From positions 696,611 to 760,610 of the forward strand of contig CAJNOI010000028.1 of NCBI GenBank assembly GCA_905250115.1: DNA of 64,000 nt, given 5' to 3'. Source of the DNA: Adineta steineri. Its lineage: Eukaryota > Rotifera > Eurotatoria > Adinetida > Adinetidae. This document shows, one piece after another, positions 47,049-60,446 of the stretch; the stretch's first letter is position 1; each line of letters opens with the position of its first letter. The position numbers were made by a program, and so were the translations under genes. Under the pieces are notes generated by a model, which did not search any database, was not told the origin of the DNA, and saw nothing but the letters and a program-made list of their open reading frames with translations.

Positions 47049-47604
47049 GATTCCGATGAATTCTTGCCTATAGACATCAAATAGTGCCCCGAGTAAAAAT
47101 TCTAAATGCAATTGGGTTGATATTGTTTCTTTCAAAAGTTATAGACATTTTACTAGATTTTTGTCCTGTGGCAGCGAATTCCAAGAAAATCAACTAAGTC
47201 AATTTTGACCTAAAACTTTACACATCGATTGGTTGAATGGCCCTTAGAATATTGTGAACATTTCATTCAAAAAGAATGTTTCTTTCTTGGGGTTATGAAT
47301 TTCGTAACATGTTTTCAACAGCCATATCACTGAAATCAACTGAATCGAAAACTCAATATCTTGAGAAAGAAATATTCTTTTTTATGGAAATTCTCAGAAT
47401 ATTCTAAGGGCCATTCGACCTACCGGTGGGTAAAGTCTCAGGTCAGAATTGGTTTATTTAGTTTTTCTCGGAATCCGCTGCCACATAACAAAAATCTCAG
47501 TAAAACGGTCAGAAGTTTTGACAGAAACAAATATCAACCCAAAGTCATTTAGGGTTTTTACTGGGGCACTACATAATATCTATAGGTAAACATTCTTTGG
47601 AATC
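47049..47604. repeat. Long foldback element
   Basis: Two inverted arms of about 240 bases, 47049-47289 and 47363-47604, are separated by about 73 bases. Matching blocks include TGAATGGCCCTTAGAATATT against its complement, TGTGGCAGCG, GGGTTGATATTTGTTTCTGT-type sequence and CTATAGATAT/CTATAGACAT. Arms differ by many substitutions and small indels, so the element is old. No coding potential; it would form a very long hairpin if transcribed. Confidence 0.75.
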
Positions 47605-48017
47605 GGCGGCGACAGCTGGAAAAGTTCCTTCGGGAGATCTTTCTACCATACTGTAACTAGGCGTGGGTGAGTCCAAGGATTTCTCAGCCACATAAAAGTT
47701 CGAAAGTTGATTAGTTGAAAAGTTGAAGAAAATTTCCCGAGTCGAATCGACTTTTCGGCTTCTACACTACTGTATTGCTTATCATAATTTTTTTCCGTAT
47801 ATTTCATCTCATGTTTTCCGAATGAGCTGATCAGAGTTTTTGTCTCAAATGTTCTTTTTTTACTTTGATTCAATTTTTTAGAGATGTAGTATTGGCTTTG
47901 TAGTTAATTCACTATTTTTGTTTAAAAAGAAAATTTTCCTTTGAAATAAAACATTCGAATTGTCTCACAAGTTATAAAAGCACACAAGTAGCTGTCGAAG
48001 AGCTTGATTCATTTTTC

Positions 48018-51000
48018 ATGATGAATTTCAAAGCTGTACTTCGTTGGTTTTATAAGTATATTAGCAACTACAACACGTTTATACCCGATGAAAATGAATA
48101 TGATGATGATGGCGATGATGAACCGAGAGATCCAGCAATTGCACTTAAACACCAAAAATACGCAACTTGGTTATACTTTCTCCTTCTCATAGGTAAGTTG
48201 GATGCTAATTTTTCTCTTTGTAGAACTTTTTCTTGCAAGAGATGGTTGTAACTAGGCAGTAGAAAAAGACGCATTCCTTATTAGTGGAAAAACGAAAACT
48301 AATCGAATTATTGATTAATGTGAGGGTGAGGATGTCAGTGTATGTTTGAAGATTAGTATGATTGAGCGGAATATTTTCTCATACTCATACTTCGTCATAT
48401 TTTTTGAAACTCACACATCTGCCGAGAGAAAATAGTCAGTGTAAGCTTTAAGTCGAGGTTTTCGAGTTTTCTGTCTCTCCACCACCAGCCTATTATAGAC
48501 CTAGTAACTGACATCAAAACTCATTGGGTGCATTCTCGTGCCTACGGAGTCGAGGCAGTGGGCTGCCAATGCGCCTTGAGCTATCAGTTCCTCTAGTGAT
48601 GTGAAGGATGAAAAGAAGCCTTAGATTATAGATTCTTCAAGTAATGAGGAGGAAAGTGCGGCAGTAAACTTTATGCTATAGATTTTTGTAGTAATCGAAG
48701 AATTCCTTCGAGTCAGATTCTTCTTACGTTATAGACCATATAACTTCCACATCATAGCTCTAAAAGAACTGCACTGACAAGCTTTTTTAAACTGCTTCAG
48801 GTTCTTGCGTATTTCTTTTGTGAAACACGAACTAAAGGGAATGTTGGAATATAGGAGTAAAAAGACTGTACCTACTCCCCACTGACCGTAACAGATACCT
48901 TGGCAATATCCTGTTACAGACCTTACCAGATAGATCAACAACACTATTAGGGATCTTCTCGAATATTTTACCGATGTCGTCCCTCTCCCCCCGTCATCGC
49001 TTATTATGACGGATATAATTGTAAAGACGAGGTTTATTTTCTATATTTCTAAATTACCGAAAGGTAATCCATGAGTTTATAAGCAAAATCACAAGGTTTA
49101 GGACAATATTAATTCACAAGTAACGTCGGTCATATCGACTCACTTCACCCTCGAATGTGTGTGTGAAAGTGGATGTACATGAAGGGAAGGGTGTGAGTAT
49201 CGGTATCCGTAATGAATAACAACAAAACACCCATCCCACATACACCTCACAACCACGCACACACCTACCCTATTACACGCACCCAGCCAATTTTCACCCA
49301 CACCCACCCTATATCACCCGCACCAACCTCATTCAACCCACCCCAACCCTATTCCACACACCCAGCTCATTTTCACTCATCTCCTCTCTATTCCACCCAC
49401 TCGGCTCATTTTCACCCACACCCACCCTATTCCACCCACCATCACTTTATTCTGCCCACATTCACCCCATTTCACCCACACTCACACCGTATATATAGGT
49501 TTGACTTAATAAAGACATTTTGCTACTATAGTAGCAATAGCTATTTCGTGTTTCACATCTTAATCTCACAGGAATCGCGGTAACAGTTTTTTTTACAGTA
49601 TTCAACTTATTCATCACACTTGACAGTTGTTCATTCAAACATTATTTTACTTGAATTACAAATCTGCTGACTATTGACCAAGGGGGAAGAAGCTGATTTC
49701 CTGATTTCTGTGATTTCTAGTATGGAACTCAGTTTGGTCCCGCTTATTTTTGTTAGATAAATGTATAGAGAATGGCATGAAGTCATTCTCCGAGTTTTAG
49801 TAAAATGAACCTCGATAGTGCGTTGTTTAACTAAACTAAATTTAAACGCATTTATTTTTCGATGAATTTCAAATAAGAACTCAGATCGATGGTTCGGACC
49901 TACAGAAATGAGCGTATATCACTAGAACCGACCGTAAAGATGCATGAAAGTGCCGAAACCAACACGACATGGAAGTAGTATTCCGGATCGAATGTCTCAG
50001 AGTTTTTTCTATTGATTTTCGCTCGTTTTCGATAGATAAGAACATAAAAGTGACTGGAAGTCACTGAAAACATCCTGATTTATGAGAATTTTAATTTATT
50101 TTAATTTATTTTCAGTGTCATTCTATGTCCTTCTCTACACTGCCTTGATGAAGTCAGAATCCCAAACAGTGATTATCTCGGCTGTTACTCCTATCATCTT
50201 CAATCAACTTTATCGTGAACATGGTGAAACTCTCTCGTGTCCATGTTCGACAAACGCAATACCTTACAAAGATTTCGTTTCGAACACAATCACATTTCAT
50301 TCTGTTTGTACGAGTATTTTCGTCAGTCAACAATGGATTGACGCCCTTTATTTGGAAGACGCAAGCACATATGGAGTGACGGATTTTCGAACACAGGCTA
50401 ATTCTCAAGTAAGTCAAATATTTTCTCTCGACCAAATATTGTTCTTCATCGAAGACAGTTCGATTGGAGTGTATCGCTCTACGGATTGAAAAAGTGTCAG
50501 TTCACAACAATTCAAGTTTAGAATTTTGTTTAAAATTACAGTTTATATTCGCAATTGAGAACTTATAGTAGATACTTATCTTCCATCAATTTAAGCCATA
50601 TACTGTTCACTTTATGTGCCAATAAAGTAGATAATTAATTAATATTCAACTAATTCGCACTAACTAGAGCACTAAAGTCCCAATAACAGAACATTCTTGT
50701 TGTATTCTGGAAATAGTACTACCGCGTGCGCTGAGTGCTTTTGTTCTGTTCGGAGAATGGCCCTTCCGATTCCAAGATAAAATCATTCGGTACTGGATCA
50801 GAAACTTTTTCAAGCAATCTCCTAGTTTCAAATAGTATTTGATGAAATATAGATGCATAACTGAGCTCAAAATTATGAGTTGACATGTCGAGCTTAATTC
50901 TTTAAATATTTAAAATAAATCTATTTTTCTACTTTATCCAACAGATTACTATACGCCTTTCGATAAGAAAGTTATTATTGTGTAATTTCATAACTTATGT

Positions 51001-54000
51001 ATACATGTCACATAGTAGGACAAAGTGACTTATGTAACAGAAATCCAATGAATAAATTTTTATAACTAATTAAAACAGTATTATCAATTAGGATCGACAT
51101 AAATTTCAATGGGTATTGCATATTAAAAAAAAAAAGTTGAAAACTGCTAAAATATTTTTTCTAAATAAAACTTCACTATTAGTGGACTAGTTTTTGTTAA
51201 ATTCATAAGTTTAATAACTAATAGAAATTTTGTGCAATATACTATAAGAAGAAGCGAGATATAAATGTTAGTCTATTTTTTTCCTATTTCACACTAAGAT
51301 CGTCAAATGTATATGAAACATAGATCGAAATTGAGTCGAGTATTGGCCAAATCATTTCGTCTTCTTATATACCTCAAATAATATTTTTCTTAGGCAAAGA
51401 TATTGACATACATACTGTTTCGACTTCTGTGCACATGTTAAAGTGAACGAATACCTATTTGCCCTTTTTTGGCCTACATGTGTTGAGTATTTTCTTTGCC
51501 CGCATCAAACCGCAAAGTCGCTCAATGATTGTCCTATATTATTTCCATTCGTTCTCGGCTCATTTATTTTGCCTACACTATACACATAATTTCCATATAC
51601 TTCAACACTTCAACCCAATCCAAGCGCTGTTTTATTCGATACTCATGTCAGTCAATACACCTCTGAATTTTTCACTCATGAGATCCCTCAACAAGCCAGT
51701 TTGTTGGAAAACTATAATAGTGTACAATTCGTTTCGAGTTTGAAACCGTTCAAATGTTGAAATTTATAAGTTCAGCATACAATTGTGCTATGAATGTCAC
51801 TGTTTATGGTGAATACACCTACGTCTGTCATTCCCAATGTGTGTTATACCCCTGTATCTCTATTCTCACGCTAACCTATTTTCTTATTAATTGTGTTCAG
51901 TACATCACATATCCTATCCTCAGTAATGAAATTCAAAAATAATTATTTTAATTGACTTTACCTTCATTTAGTTCAAAATTTTGGCCAGTCTTTGTTCACT
52001 TTCACAAGAAACAGTCTTGAGCAATCAGAATAATATTGACAACAATGAGTTTCTCACTATTTCTCTTCTTCCTGAAGTGCAAGTTCAATCTGAAGTGCAT
52101 GCCAATGTCGAATTCTTGAAAAACAGTGCTTCTACTGGAATCATTTCATTCTTGAATTATACCAGAATTACGACTCGAGCAAACCACTTAATTACGGCTC
52201 TCAACACAAATGCAATAATGACAATTATACAATTCCCAGGCTCATATCAATTGTTCGGATTTCCAACAGTATCTGATCCAATGGCTAGTGTCGGCTCCTA
52301 TCATGGTTGTACTAATGCAAATCCGTCAACTGAAACGTTTTTCTCTTCGGAGCCAGTAGCACCGTATTATTTAAGGCTTCAATTTTGGGATTTCCCTCGT
52401 TTTAACACTACAATGGTTGACGGATTCTTTGCAGGATGTACTCCTCTTGAAAGTATTCTTCAAAGCACACTCGATTGTTTGTATGACGTCATATGTGTTC
52501 AATTCTTGCTCAACTACTTTCCATCTCTTAATCAAGTATGTATAATATTATTCAATCAGTCTTATATATTTCTTTTATTTAGATCCAAGTCAACTGGACC
52601 AATTCTGTTCTACCGTTGAAACACCAAAATGATTCTGTGTACGATTATTTAAATAATATTTTCGTCGACAATTGGTTAACACAAATGAATTATTCAAAAT
52701 ACTTCGATGGATGTGCTCCTTCATACTGCACATACACTACAACAGATCAGACTAACTTATCTTATGCGATTACTCTATTCATTAGTCTATATGGTGGTCT
52801 TATTATCATATTTCGTTTGATTGCACCATTCCTGATTAACATCTTAGCAAAAATCAGACATCGTTCGAGAAACATAAATATTAATTTGGGTATGTCTTGA
52901 ATATACTAAGAAAACGTTCACCCTAAATTATTTTGTTTAAAATGATTTTTAGCGTCTCAGAGCACACTTGTAAGCAGATTTTCGCAAACAATGAAGCAAT
53001 TGAATTTGTTTAAGGCGGCTGATGACCGACACGAAAGCAGTATCAAACAACAGAAGATTATCACACGTGTCTATTTATTTTTATTGACTGGTATGATTGA
53101 TTTCACTGCGCATTTCTATCCTATTTCTAAAGACAAAAATACGTGTATTTGCTAATTAAGAGTAATAGTTTCTCGTTCCGTTACTGAGAAACAACTCAGG
53201 AGAATCATTCCAACAGTCGGATCCTATTGAAATTTCTGTAAGACTGACAAAATTCTACAGGAATAGTGTTGATGGAACAATATCTTGAGGGTGAGTGTGG
53301 GTGGGTGAGTGTTAGTATTATACATTGATATCGGGTCCACACGCACATTCACACCCACCCTCAAGATGATCTGTCGCTATTAGCGCATCAATGTTTTTCT
53401 TTGTATTATTAGGGTCGTTATTCGTTCTTCTTCTCTTCACTTCACTAAACACCCAAACGATTACCATATCAGTACCGACGCCATCATTAACCACTTACAA
53501 AGACTTATCAGTCTTGCATTCGGATACACTCAAATGTCCTTGTTCAACTGTAGCAATACCTTATCAAAAATTCGTATCATTTGCGCCCATCTTGCATCAA
53601 GTGTGTTCAAGTGATTTTGTAGACGACCGGTGGCTGTCAATATTGACTGATAGTACTAATGTTTATATGACAACTGATTGGCGTACGACAATTGGGCCAC
53701 AATTTTCTTTATTGTCGGATCTTTGCCAACTGGCTAATAACACGATATATGATTCTGTTCATCGGTTTCTTCTGCAATCATTTGTCGCTTCAACTGTCTT
53801 AAGTGAAGACAATTTAAATACACAACTAAATGCAACTTTCAATCAACTTTTTCGATCGACAATTGTCAATTTTGGATTTCTCGTCGACATAGTACAACTT
53901 CTTATGCAAGTTGATCAACCTTTTATGGGATCAGTACAATCTGGTTTAAGTGGATTTGCTCCAAGCTTAGGTGCAAATATAACAGGGAATGGAATGCTAA

Positions 54001-55511
54001 TAAACTTACCAATACAGGTATGTCCAGGAGCTTTGAGAATTTCTTTTTTCGAGGTTTGTCTACAAATTTAATTAAATCTCTTATCATCAAATGGAAAAGA
54101 TAAACAGTTGAGGTAGATACCTAACTGAAGGTGAATATTGACTCTTCAGAATGATGATTGTCCTTTGCTAAAGTTAAAATGTATTCTTTACTCTTGAAAA
54201 AAACTAATTGTAGTCCGTATTTCAGCTAAATCGTTAATATAAAACTATATTTGAAAAATAATAATGATATATTCTGTAAGCGCGTGGAGTTTTCTAACAC
54301 TCTCTACATATGCATTTTCCTTTGCATTTTTTCATCTTGAGGGTGTGAGTGTGGATGGGTGTGGGTTAACTATGCATCATCCACACCCACACTCACCCAC
54401 CCTCACGAACGGTAACGATTTAGGTGAAATATGCACTATAACCGTTTGTTTTTGGGAAGGGTAGGAAGCATATGTATAGAGTTTGATAGAGCAAAGTCTT
54501 TTCCACAAAATTCACTAAGACAGGAAACCATGGACTAGATATTAATTAAGTTACTAGGAACTCAATGTGGGTATCAGAGATTATTACTATAGTCGAAGAA
54601 AAACTTTTAATAGATCGATAAAAATTTAAAAGATATATGTGCGCTGATGCACAAATTGATGAGGAACAAAAATATATAGTTCGAAACGATTTTTGTCGAT
54701 TGAATAAGAAAAAAGTGACGAGAAAAATTTTTAATTTTTTCTTAATCTTATTTTTTTGTACTGTAAATACAACTGATGAAGCTTTACAAGTTAGGTTATC
54801 TTTGAGCTAATTCAAAGACACCTGCCTTTTTCATGAAAGAAACTATCGAGATGGCTCAAAGTTCTATTTGTTTAGATAACATTTCTTTTGACCGGACCTG
54901 TTGATATCAATACGAGCAACATCAACTGTATTTGCGCGACAAATTCTCAATGTAAAGATCCAGTCTCTATCTACTTTAATGAATATATTGACGCTGATTA
55001 TTTCGAACCTGAAATCACTTATGTAGTTCCAGGATCGAGAGTTGGCTGCTCCCCTATTGATTCTCTTCAACTTTCGACGCTTCAATGTTTCTATTCTGAT
55101 TCGGATTGTTTTCCAGTTGTAATGAGTTTCATCCAACAAACGTATATTGACGCTGTTTCAGATCCATTGTGGTTTGATCCACGTCCACTCATTTATGACC
55201 CGACATCGAGTCGTTTTCCTCCAAATACCTCAATTGAAATAATCGTTAAAGACATTATGATCGAACAATGGAATCCATCTACTTCATATGAACGTTTTTA
55301 TGAATTATGTGCACCAAATTATTGTACTTATTCTCAAAAAGGCCAAAGGAGAGCCATCTTTGAGGTAGCAGTAACATTGGTGTCGTTAATTGGTGGTCTT
55401 ATTGTCTCCTTACGTGTCATTACACCTCAACTTGTAAAGTGTTTAATTGGCTTATTAGGAATTATTAACAAAAGACACCAACAACAAGAACAACAACGAG
55501 GTAGTTGTTGA
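48018..55511 (+). CDS. Four-helix membrane protein with two Cys-rich ectodomains
   Basis: Seven exons join in frame: 48018-48192, 50116-50408, 51972-52535, 52583-52889, 52953-53090, 53413-54017 and 54876-55511, giving about 905 residues. A cytoplasmic acidic leader (NEYDDDGDDEPRD) precedes helix 1 (WLYFLLLIGVSFYVLLYTAL). Ectodomain 1 carries ETLSCPCSTNAIPYKDFV, GCTPLESILQSTLDCLYDV and CAPSYCTYTTTDQTN. Helix 2 (AITLFISLYGGLIIIFRLIA), a basic cytoplasmic linker and helix 3 (VYLFLLTGSLFVLLLFTSL, built across an exon junction) lead to ectodomain 2, which repeats the pattern (DTLKCPCSTVAIPYQKFV, GCSPIDSLQLSTLQCFYSD, CAPNYCTYSQKGQ). It ends with helix 4 and a basic tail. The unit is homologous to the ectodomain of the FG-GAP protein at 56422. 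Introns 1 (1.9 kb), 2 (1.6 kb), 5 and 6 are long and hold telomere-like repeats. No known family name; probably a surface receptor or adhesion protein. Confidence 0.75.
49139..49495. repeat. CCCAC-rich minisatellite in intron 1
   Basis: After a short TG-rich stretch (GGGAAGGGTGTGAGTATCGG), about 280 bases consist of degenerate copies of ATTTTCACCCACACCCACCC-type words alternating with TATTCCACCCACxCGGCTC. It resembles expanded and scrambled telomere-like repeat. It lies in the first intron of the double-ectodomain gene. Confidence 0.7.
53283..53366. repeat. Telomere-like palindrome in intron 5
   Basis: The left end ATCTTGAGGGTGAGTGTGGG and right end CACACCCACCCTCAAGAT are inverted complements. 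It has the best-preserved termini of the family and no coding content. Confidence 0.8.
54333..54408. repeat. Telomere-like palindrome in intron 6
   Basis: Left end CATCTTGAGGGTGTGAGTGT and right end ACACTCACCCACCCTCACGA; arms of about 24 bases pair with few mismatches around TTAACTATGCATCAT. Confidence 0.8.
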
Positions 55512-56421
55512 TTTTTTGTCTATAAATTAATTATTTTGACATGATAAAGTTGTGTTTTTACGATCGAATTTCTATATGATGTGCAAGAAAATATATTTTC
55601 TTCATGTTTTCTAACTTTTAGTAAAACCTGACAATTGAGATCTTCTAACACATTTGCGATTAATTCGAGGTCCATGTTTACAGTTGTCGTAAACGATAGT
55701 TTACAATCGTTTACGTTATATAAATGGTCGTATAGCACCGTAACTCTGCGTAAACCGCTGATTAAAACTCATATTGAGGAATTTGAAATCTTAGCAAAAA
55801 ACTTTTCAAGAATTTTCTCATCAATAGAATTTTTTATCCTAAAGATATCTCTATTATGAGATTTTTCTAAGATTTTTACTTTCACTCAAACAGCTATCGA
55901 GGTAAACTTTCTTGATTGTAAGTTCTCAAAAAACATCTTTATTTTTGCAATCGTTCTTCGGATTTTTCGTCGGTTTTAAATTCTTAAATATCCATTTAAG
56001 ACAACTCTAATTAGCTATGGTGAATATTAACCTATGAAAACTCTTTATACTCACGGTCTTGAGGAGTGTGAGAACATATCGATACAATATAAGATAACTT
56101 CAAATCACCTATCTTAGAATTGGTTTAAAATATAAAAATGAATTGTCAACGTTAACGATCGTTGCCGGCGTACTTATGATTGATGTAAGCGAGTAAAGTG
56201 ATCGGCTATCGTATTCTGTTGTAATTCATTGATATACGACTGGGTCTGATTGACGTGGGTTGATAGATGAGATTTCTATGATGAGAATCTAAATACAGTA
56301 GAATGAACTTTCAAATACGAAAGAGTGTGTCTCACTGATTTTACTTATATTAATATTACTTATTGTTGTGATCTATTTAAAAAAGTTTTGATCTGAGCAA
56401 CTTAAGCTTTGTACTTATATC
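55512..56421. other. Intergenic between the two membrane-protein genes
   Basis: No gene seen. A short inverted repeat (CGTAAACGATAGTTTACAATCGTTTACG at about 55688-55715, contiguous halves) could form a small hairpin. Confidence 0.45.
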
Positions 56422-59400
56422 ATGATCAGAGAGAATATAGAATTTGTCTTTTTGTACATAGTTCGTCGCAAGTGGTTCGATCGATTGAAAATGATAAGTC
56501 GAAAATTGATCAATCTTGTGTACACCCAGTCGATTGGTCTAAATATATTTCCTCTACGAGATTTTGGCAGTAGTGTTGATCAGGGAACAGCTAAGCGTCT
56601 TGGCCGATGGTCTACTCGTCTCTACATAGGTCTGCTCATCACTGGTCTCGCTATTCTTGCCTTATACAATCTTGTTCAACCACAAAGTCTGACTAAAACT
56701 TTTAATAGACCATCTTTCGATTTATATCATCAACTCAATGAACATTATGGTGATAAATTAAAATGTTCATGTTCATTGATTGCATCAACATATGATCAAT
56801 TTGTCAAAATTCAACCACTATTTCATGAGGTAAGAATAGATTAATTCTAACCTACTGAAAATGAAAACATGCATACTTTGTCATAGTTCCATCTCTAAAT
56901 TTTTAAAAGAGAGTTAACAATGAAATTCATTCTCTTTCTCTTTTTCTTTATTACCTATAGATATGTTCAAGTCCATTTGCCTCGGATCAGTGGCGAATAA
57001 ATCTCACAGCTGGTCTTGTTCCTAATCTTACTGAATACGAACAAAGAGATTATCGTCGTTTTCTCTCTGCTCATTTACAATTTCTTACTGGATTATGTCA
57101 ACTTTCCATGAACTTGGTGAACGATTCTGTGAATCAACTCTATTCTTCACTACTCGTCACTACTCAACTTCTGTCCGAAACAGATTTTCATGAAAGCATT
57201 GATTTATTGATTAACCAGAGGAAATCACTTGCCCCTACAAATTTCGCTCGTATTTCTTTCTTAACGCGAAGTATAAATGATGGCAATGCTATTATATCAA
57301 GCTATGGAACGAATTTCCAGTATGTTTTACCTTCGCCTAGTGCCTACTATTATCTTATGACTAAACCTATAATGTATGACAATGAATGTTCCTGTGGGTT
57401 GTATTCAAATTGCACTAGTCAAGCAAGCTTTATCGGAATCAATTCCTCTGACACCATTCTTATCAAAGGTTTGAAAATAGGCTGCACACCAAGTGAATCT
57501 TTTCGCTTGTCGACTCTCGAATGTTTCTATAATCAGTCATGTATTAATCTTATTCAACAATATACTAATTATACAAGTAATATTAATTCGACAAGCGCTC
57601 CTATTTCTCTTTCGGCAAATATAAGTCGATTCTCTATAAACACCAGCGTGGCCGAACTTATAAATGAACTATTCATTGAGCAATGGGTAACAACAATTAA
57701 TTATTCATCTTATTATCAGCAATGTTCACCCTTACTGTGCTCGTATACCTACAGCCAACAATTTAACTTATTGTATACAATAACCCTTCTGCTTGGTCTT
57801 CAAGGTGGTCTCACAATTGTTCTCAAATGGATCTGTCCTAAAATACTTCAAATTGTAGAGAAAGTATATCAACATCGAAAGAAACGCACGAACATTGTTC
57901 AACCTGTCAGTTCCCTTGAAATCACAGTCGCTGATCATATTCAAACAGACATCGGGAATCCTACTAATGGTGAACAATCAACTCCAATGACTAAAACATC
58001 TCAGTACGCTGTCTTTCTTTTTATTTGATTCATAGTTTATAATTCTCTTTATTAGAACAAGGTTGGTTTCACCAAGCCAATGTTTTTTGAAAATCGGCTT
58101 AGGATGTATACTGTTGTTGTTTCTAATAATGGCTCTCATCATATATTCTATTTATATCGCTCGACAAGGAAAGAATGAAGTCGTATTAACAAGTAGGATT
58201 CTTTAATAATTGTTTCACTAAATGTCGCTACATTTGATCTATAAGATGATATAACGACGAATATTTAAGAATAAATACTTTCATCAGATATAAAATAAAA
58301 TATAAGCTAAAAATTCGACACAAACAGAATTCTGAAAAACGACTGTGATTCGAAACTATAATTATATAAAATACCCAAAGTATTAGTTACGGTAATTCTA
58401 TCGGTTCCTTGCGACATTATTTTCTGTCGGCTGTCGTGAGTAGTGGATCCAAATTTTCACTCTTATACGCCGCAACACTCTTTTTAGATCGTGTTTCACA
58501 CAAAAGTCAAAACTTATCGAAGTCATTATTAAAACATATTTTGTGAAGCTTTGTCTGAAAACGATGTTTTTGATTAAAAATCTGCTTAAAGGGAATGTTC
58601 CGTTTGGGGTATTGCATTTAATATATAGTAAGTTTTCATCAATTTCCCGCAATGAACTATTCTGATTGTACGAAAGAAACACTGACTATGTTTGGGTTAT
58701 ATTCCTGCTTAGAATTTCCTTTATATCTACGTTTTTGTATGCATCATCTATGTCTTTATTAGAATCCTCGACAGCTGCGATAACCAGTACCAGTACACAA
58801 ACGACGACAAGTACAACAACAACTAGTTCAACTGAAAACAGTCAGTATATTTAAACTACTTCTATTTTCTGATATATATAGTCTTTCGCATAAGTTAAAG
58901 ATAGAAGTGATCAATTTCTGACATGTTAATTCTGGAAAAAATATATTTTTTTAGTTGTAATTTACACAACAAACTTTTTTATTATAAAACTCAATTAACA
59001 CATTAAGCATTTCCGATCATAGGAGGAATAGAAAGAGACTTCCGCTCCCACAAATTCGAATTTTCTGTCAGAATTTTTAATAATGGTTTCTGCGAACTTT
59101 TATAGATCAATTCAGCAGAAAATTTCGTCGTTTGTCGAAATAAAATCAAACTAACAATACTTTTTAGTAAATATCTTGTAGAAAATCGTGTGAGAGTGTG
59201 AAATATGATGAACTATGAGACCCACAACCACACTCTTCGTCTTATGAATTCTTTCCCAATTATTGTAAAATTGAGCTCCAATGATTACTCCGTGACTTTA
59301 TCCTTTTTAGTACCCATTTGTCAGTTGGAATTTCAACTAATAGTAATATATGATGGAAATTGGTCTAATCCTGTACAACGATCATCACCCATTGTTGCCG

Positions 59401-60446
59401 ATTTCAACAATGACAGTCGACTCGATCTCGTTTTTCTCTCTACAAATCCCAATGCTGTGAATGTATTGCTTGGAAATGGGAACGATAATTTTATAGTACA
59501 GTGGATGTTACTGCAAGGAAGCCTTAATATTTTGAGTAGTATTGCTTCTGGTGATTTAAACAATGATAATATAATTGATCTCGCTTTTGTTGATCAATAT
59601 GCAAACACCGTGAATATTGTATTCGGGAATGGAAACGGAACTTTTGGATCAGTAAAGACTTTATCAGTAGGAAATGATAGTTTTTTGCAAGGAATTACTG
59701 TAGCTGATTTCAATGGTGACACTTACTTAGATATTGCTGTTGCTAACGAATACCAAAATAATGTTCGTGTGTTTTTCGGAGATGGTAAACAAACCTTTGT
59801 AGCACAAATAACATTATATACTGGACGTAGCAGTTATCCGAATGCGATCGCTGCCGCAGACTTTAACAGTGATGGTTATAAAGATATTGCTGTTCTCAAT
59901 TATTATGGTAGAAATGTTGGTATATTTCTTGGGTACGGTAATGGATCTTTTCAAGCACAGCAAACGTCTTTCACCGGTGGTTATTACCATCCAAAAGATT
60001 TCAAGATTGCCGATTTCAACAGTGACGATCGACTCGACGTCGCTGTATCATATGATACTGATAACATGATAAGTGTATTATTTGGATTTGATAATGGTAC
60101 TTTGGAGTCGAAAGCCAAGTTGGTCCGAGGAAGTACTATACTATACGCAGCAGTTGGCGTCGGCGATTTTAATGGTGATGGTTACATGGACATTATTGTT
60201 GGTACAGGTAGTTCATCGATAGCTGTTTTCGTTGGGAATGAAAATGAGAATTTTGAGCGGCAAATAATAATGACGTTTGGAGACGGTGGTACTTCGATAT
60301 CATCTATTGCTGGTGATTTTAATGGTGATGGTTATCAAGACGTAGTTATTATGGACCAATCGTACGGATTTTTATATATGCTCTTGAATACAGGTCAATG
60401 CTATCCAAATAAGACTCTTGAGACAAGTACATCCATCCACCAATGA
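56422..60446 (+). CDS. FG-GAP propeller membrane protein, copy 2 (complete)
   Basis: Five exons join in frame: 56422-56829, 56961-58003, 58056-58192, 58763-58840 and 59311-60446, giving about 933 residues; a later Met at 56491 (MISRKLINL) is an alternative start. Order: cytoplasmic leader, helix 1 (LYIGLLITGLAILALYNL), Cys-rich ectodomain (DKLKCSCSLIASTYDQFV, ICSSPFASDQWRINLTAGLV, GCTPSESFRLSTLECFYNQS, CSPLLCSYTYSQQ), helix 2 (LLYTITLLLGLQGGLTIVLK), cytoplasmic linker with RKKR, helix 3 (FLKIGLGCILLLFLIMALII), Thr-rich stalk, and seven FG-GAP repeats with Ca-binding cores such as VADFNNDSRLDLVFL and AGDFNGDGYQDVVIM. The first three-quarters of the topology matches the gene at 48018, but the second ectodomain is replaced by the propeller. 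FG-GAP propellers bind ligands in integrins; the ligand here is unknown. Confidence 0.85.

Larger units (their letters stand above)
42215..48017. other. Long gene-poor region with repeats
   Basis: No supported protein gene in 5.8 kb. Weak open frames at 42812-43024 and 44824-45054 have no domain or splice support. It contains a telomere-like palindrome (45409-45463), three to four degenerate copies of a roughly 90-bp AT-rich unit (about 45795-46060), TG/CA-rich blocks at 46905-47030 and a long foldback element (47049-47604). Confidence 0.5.
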
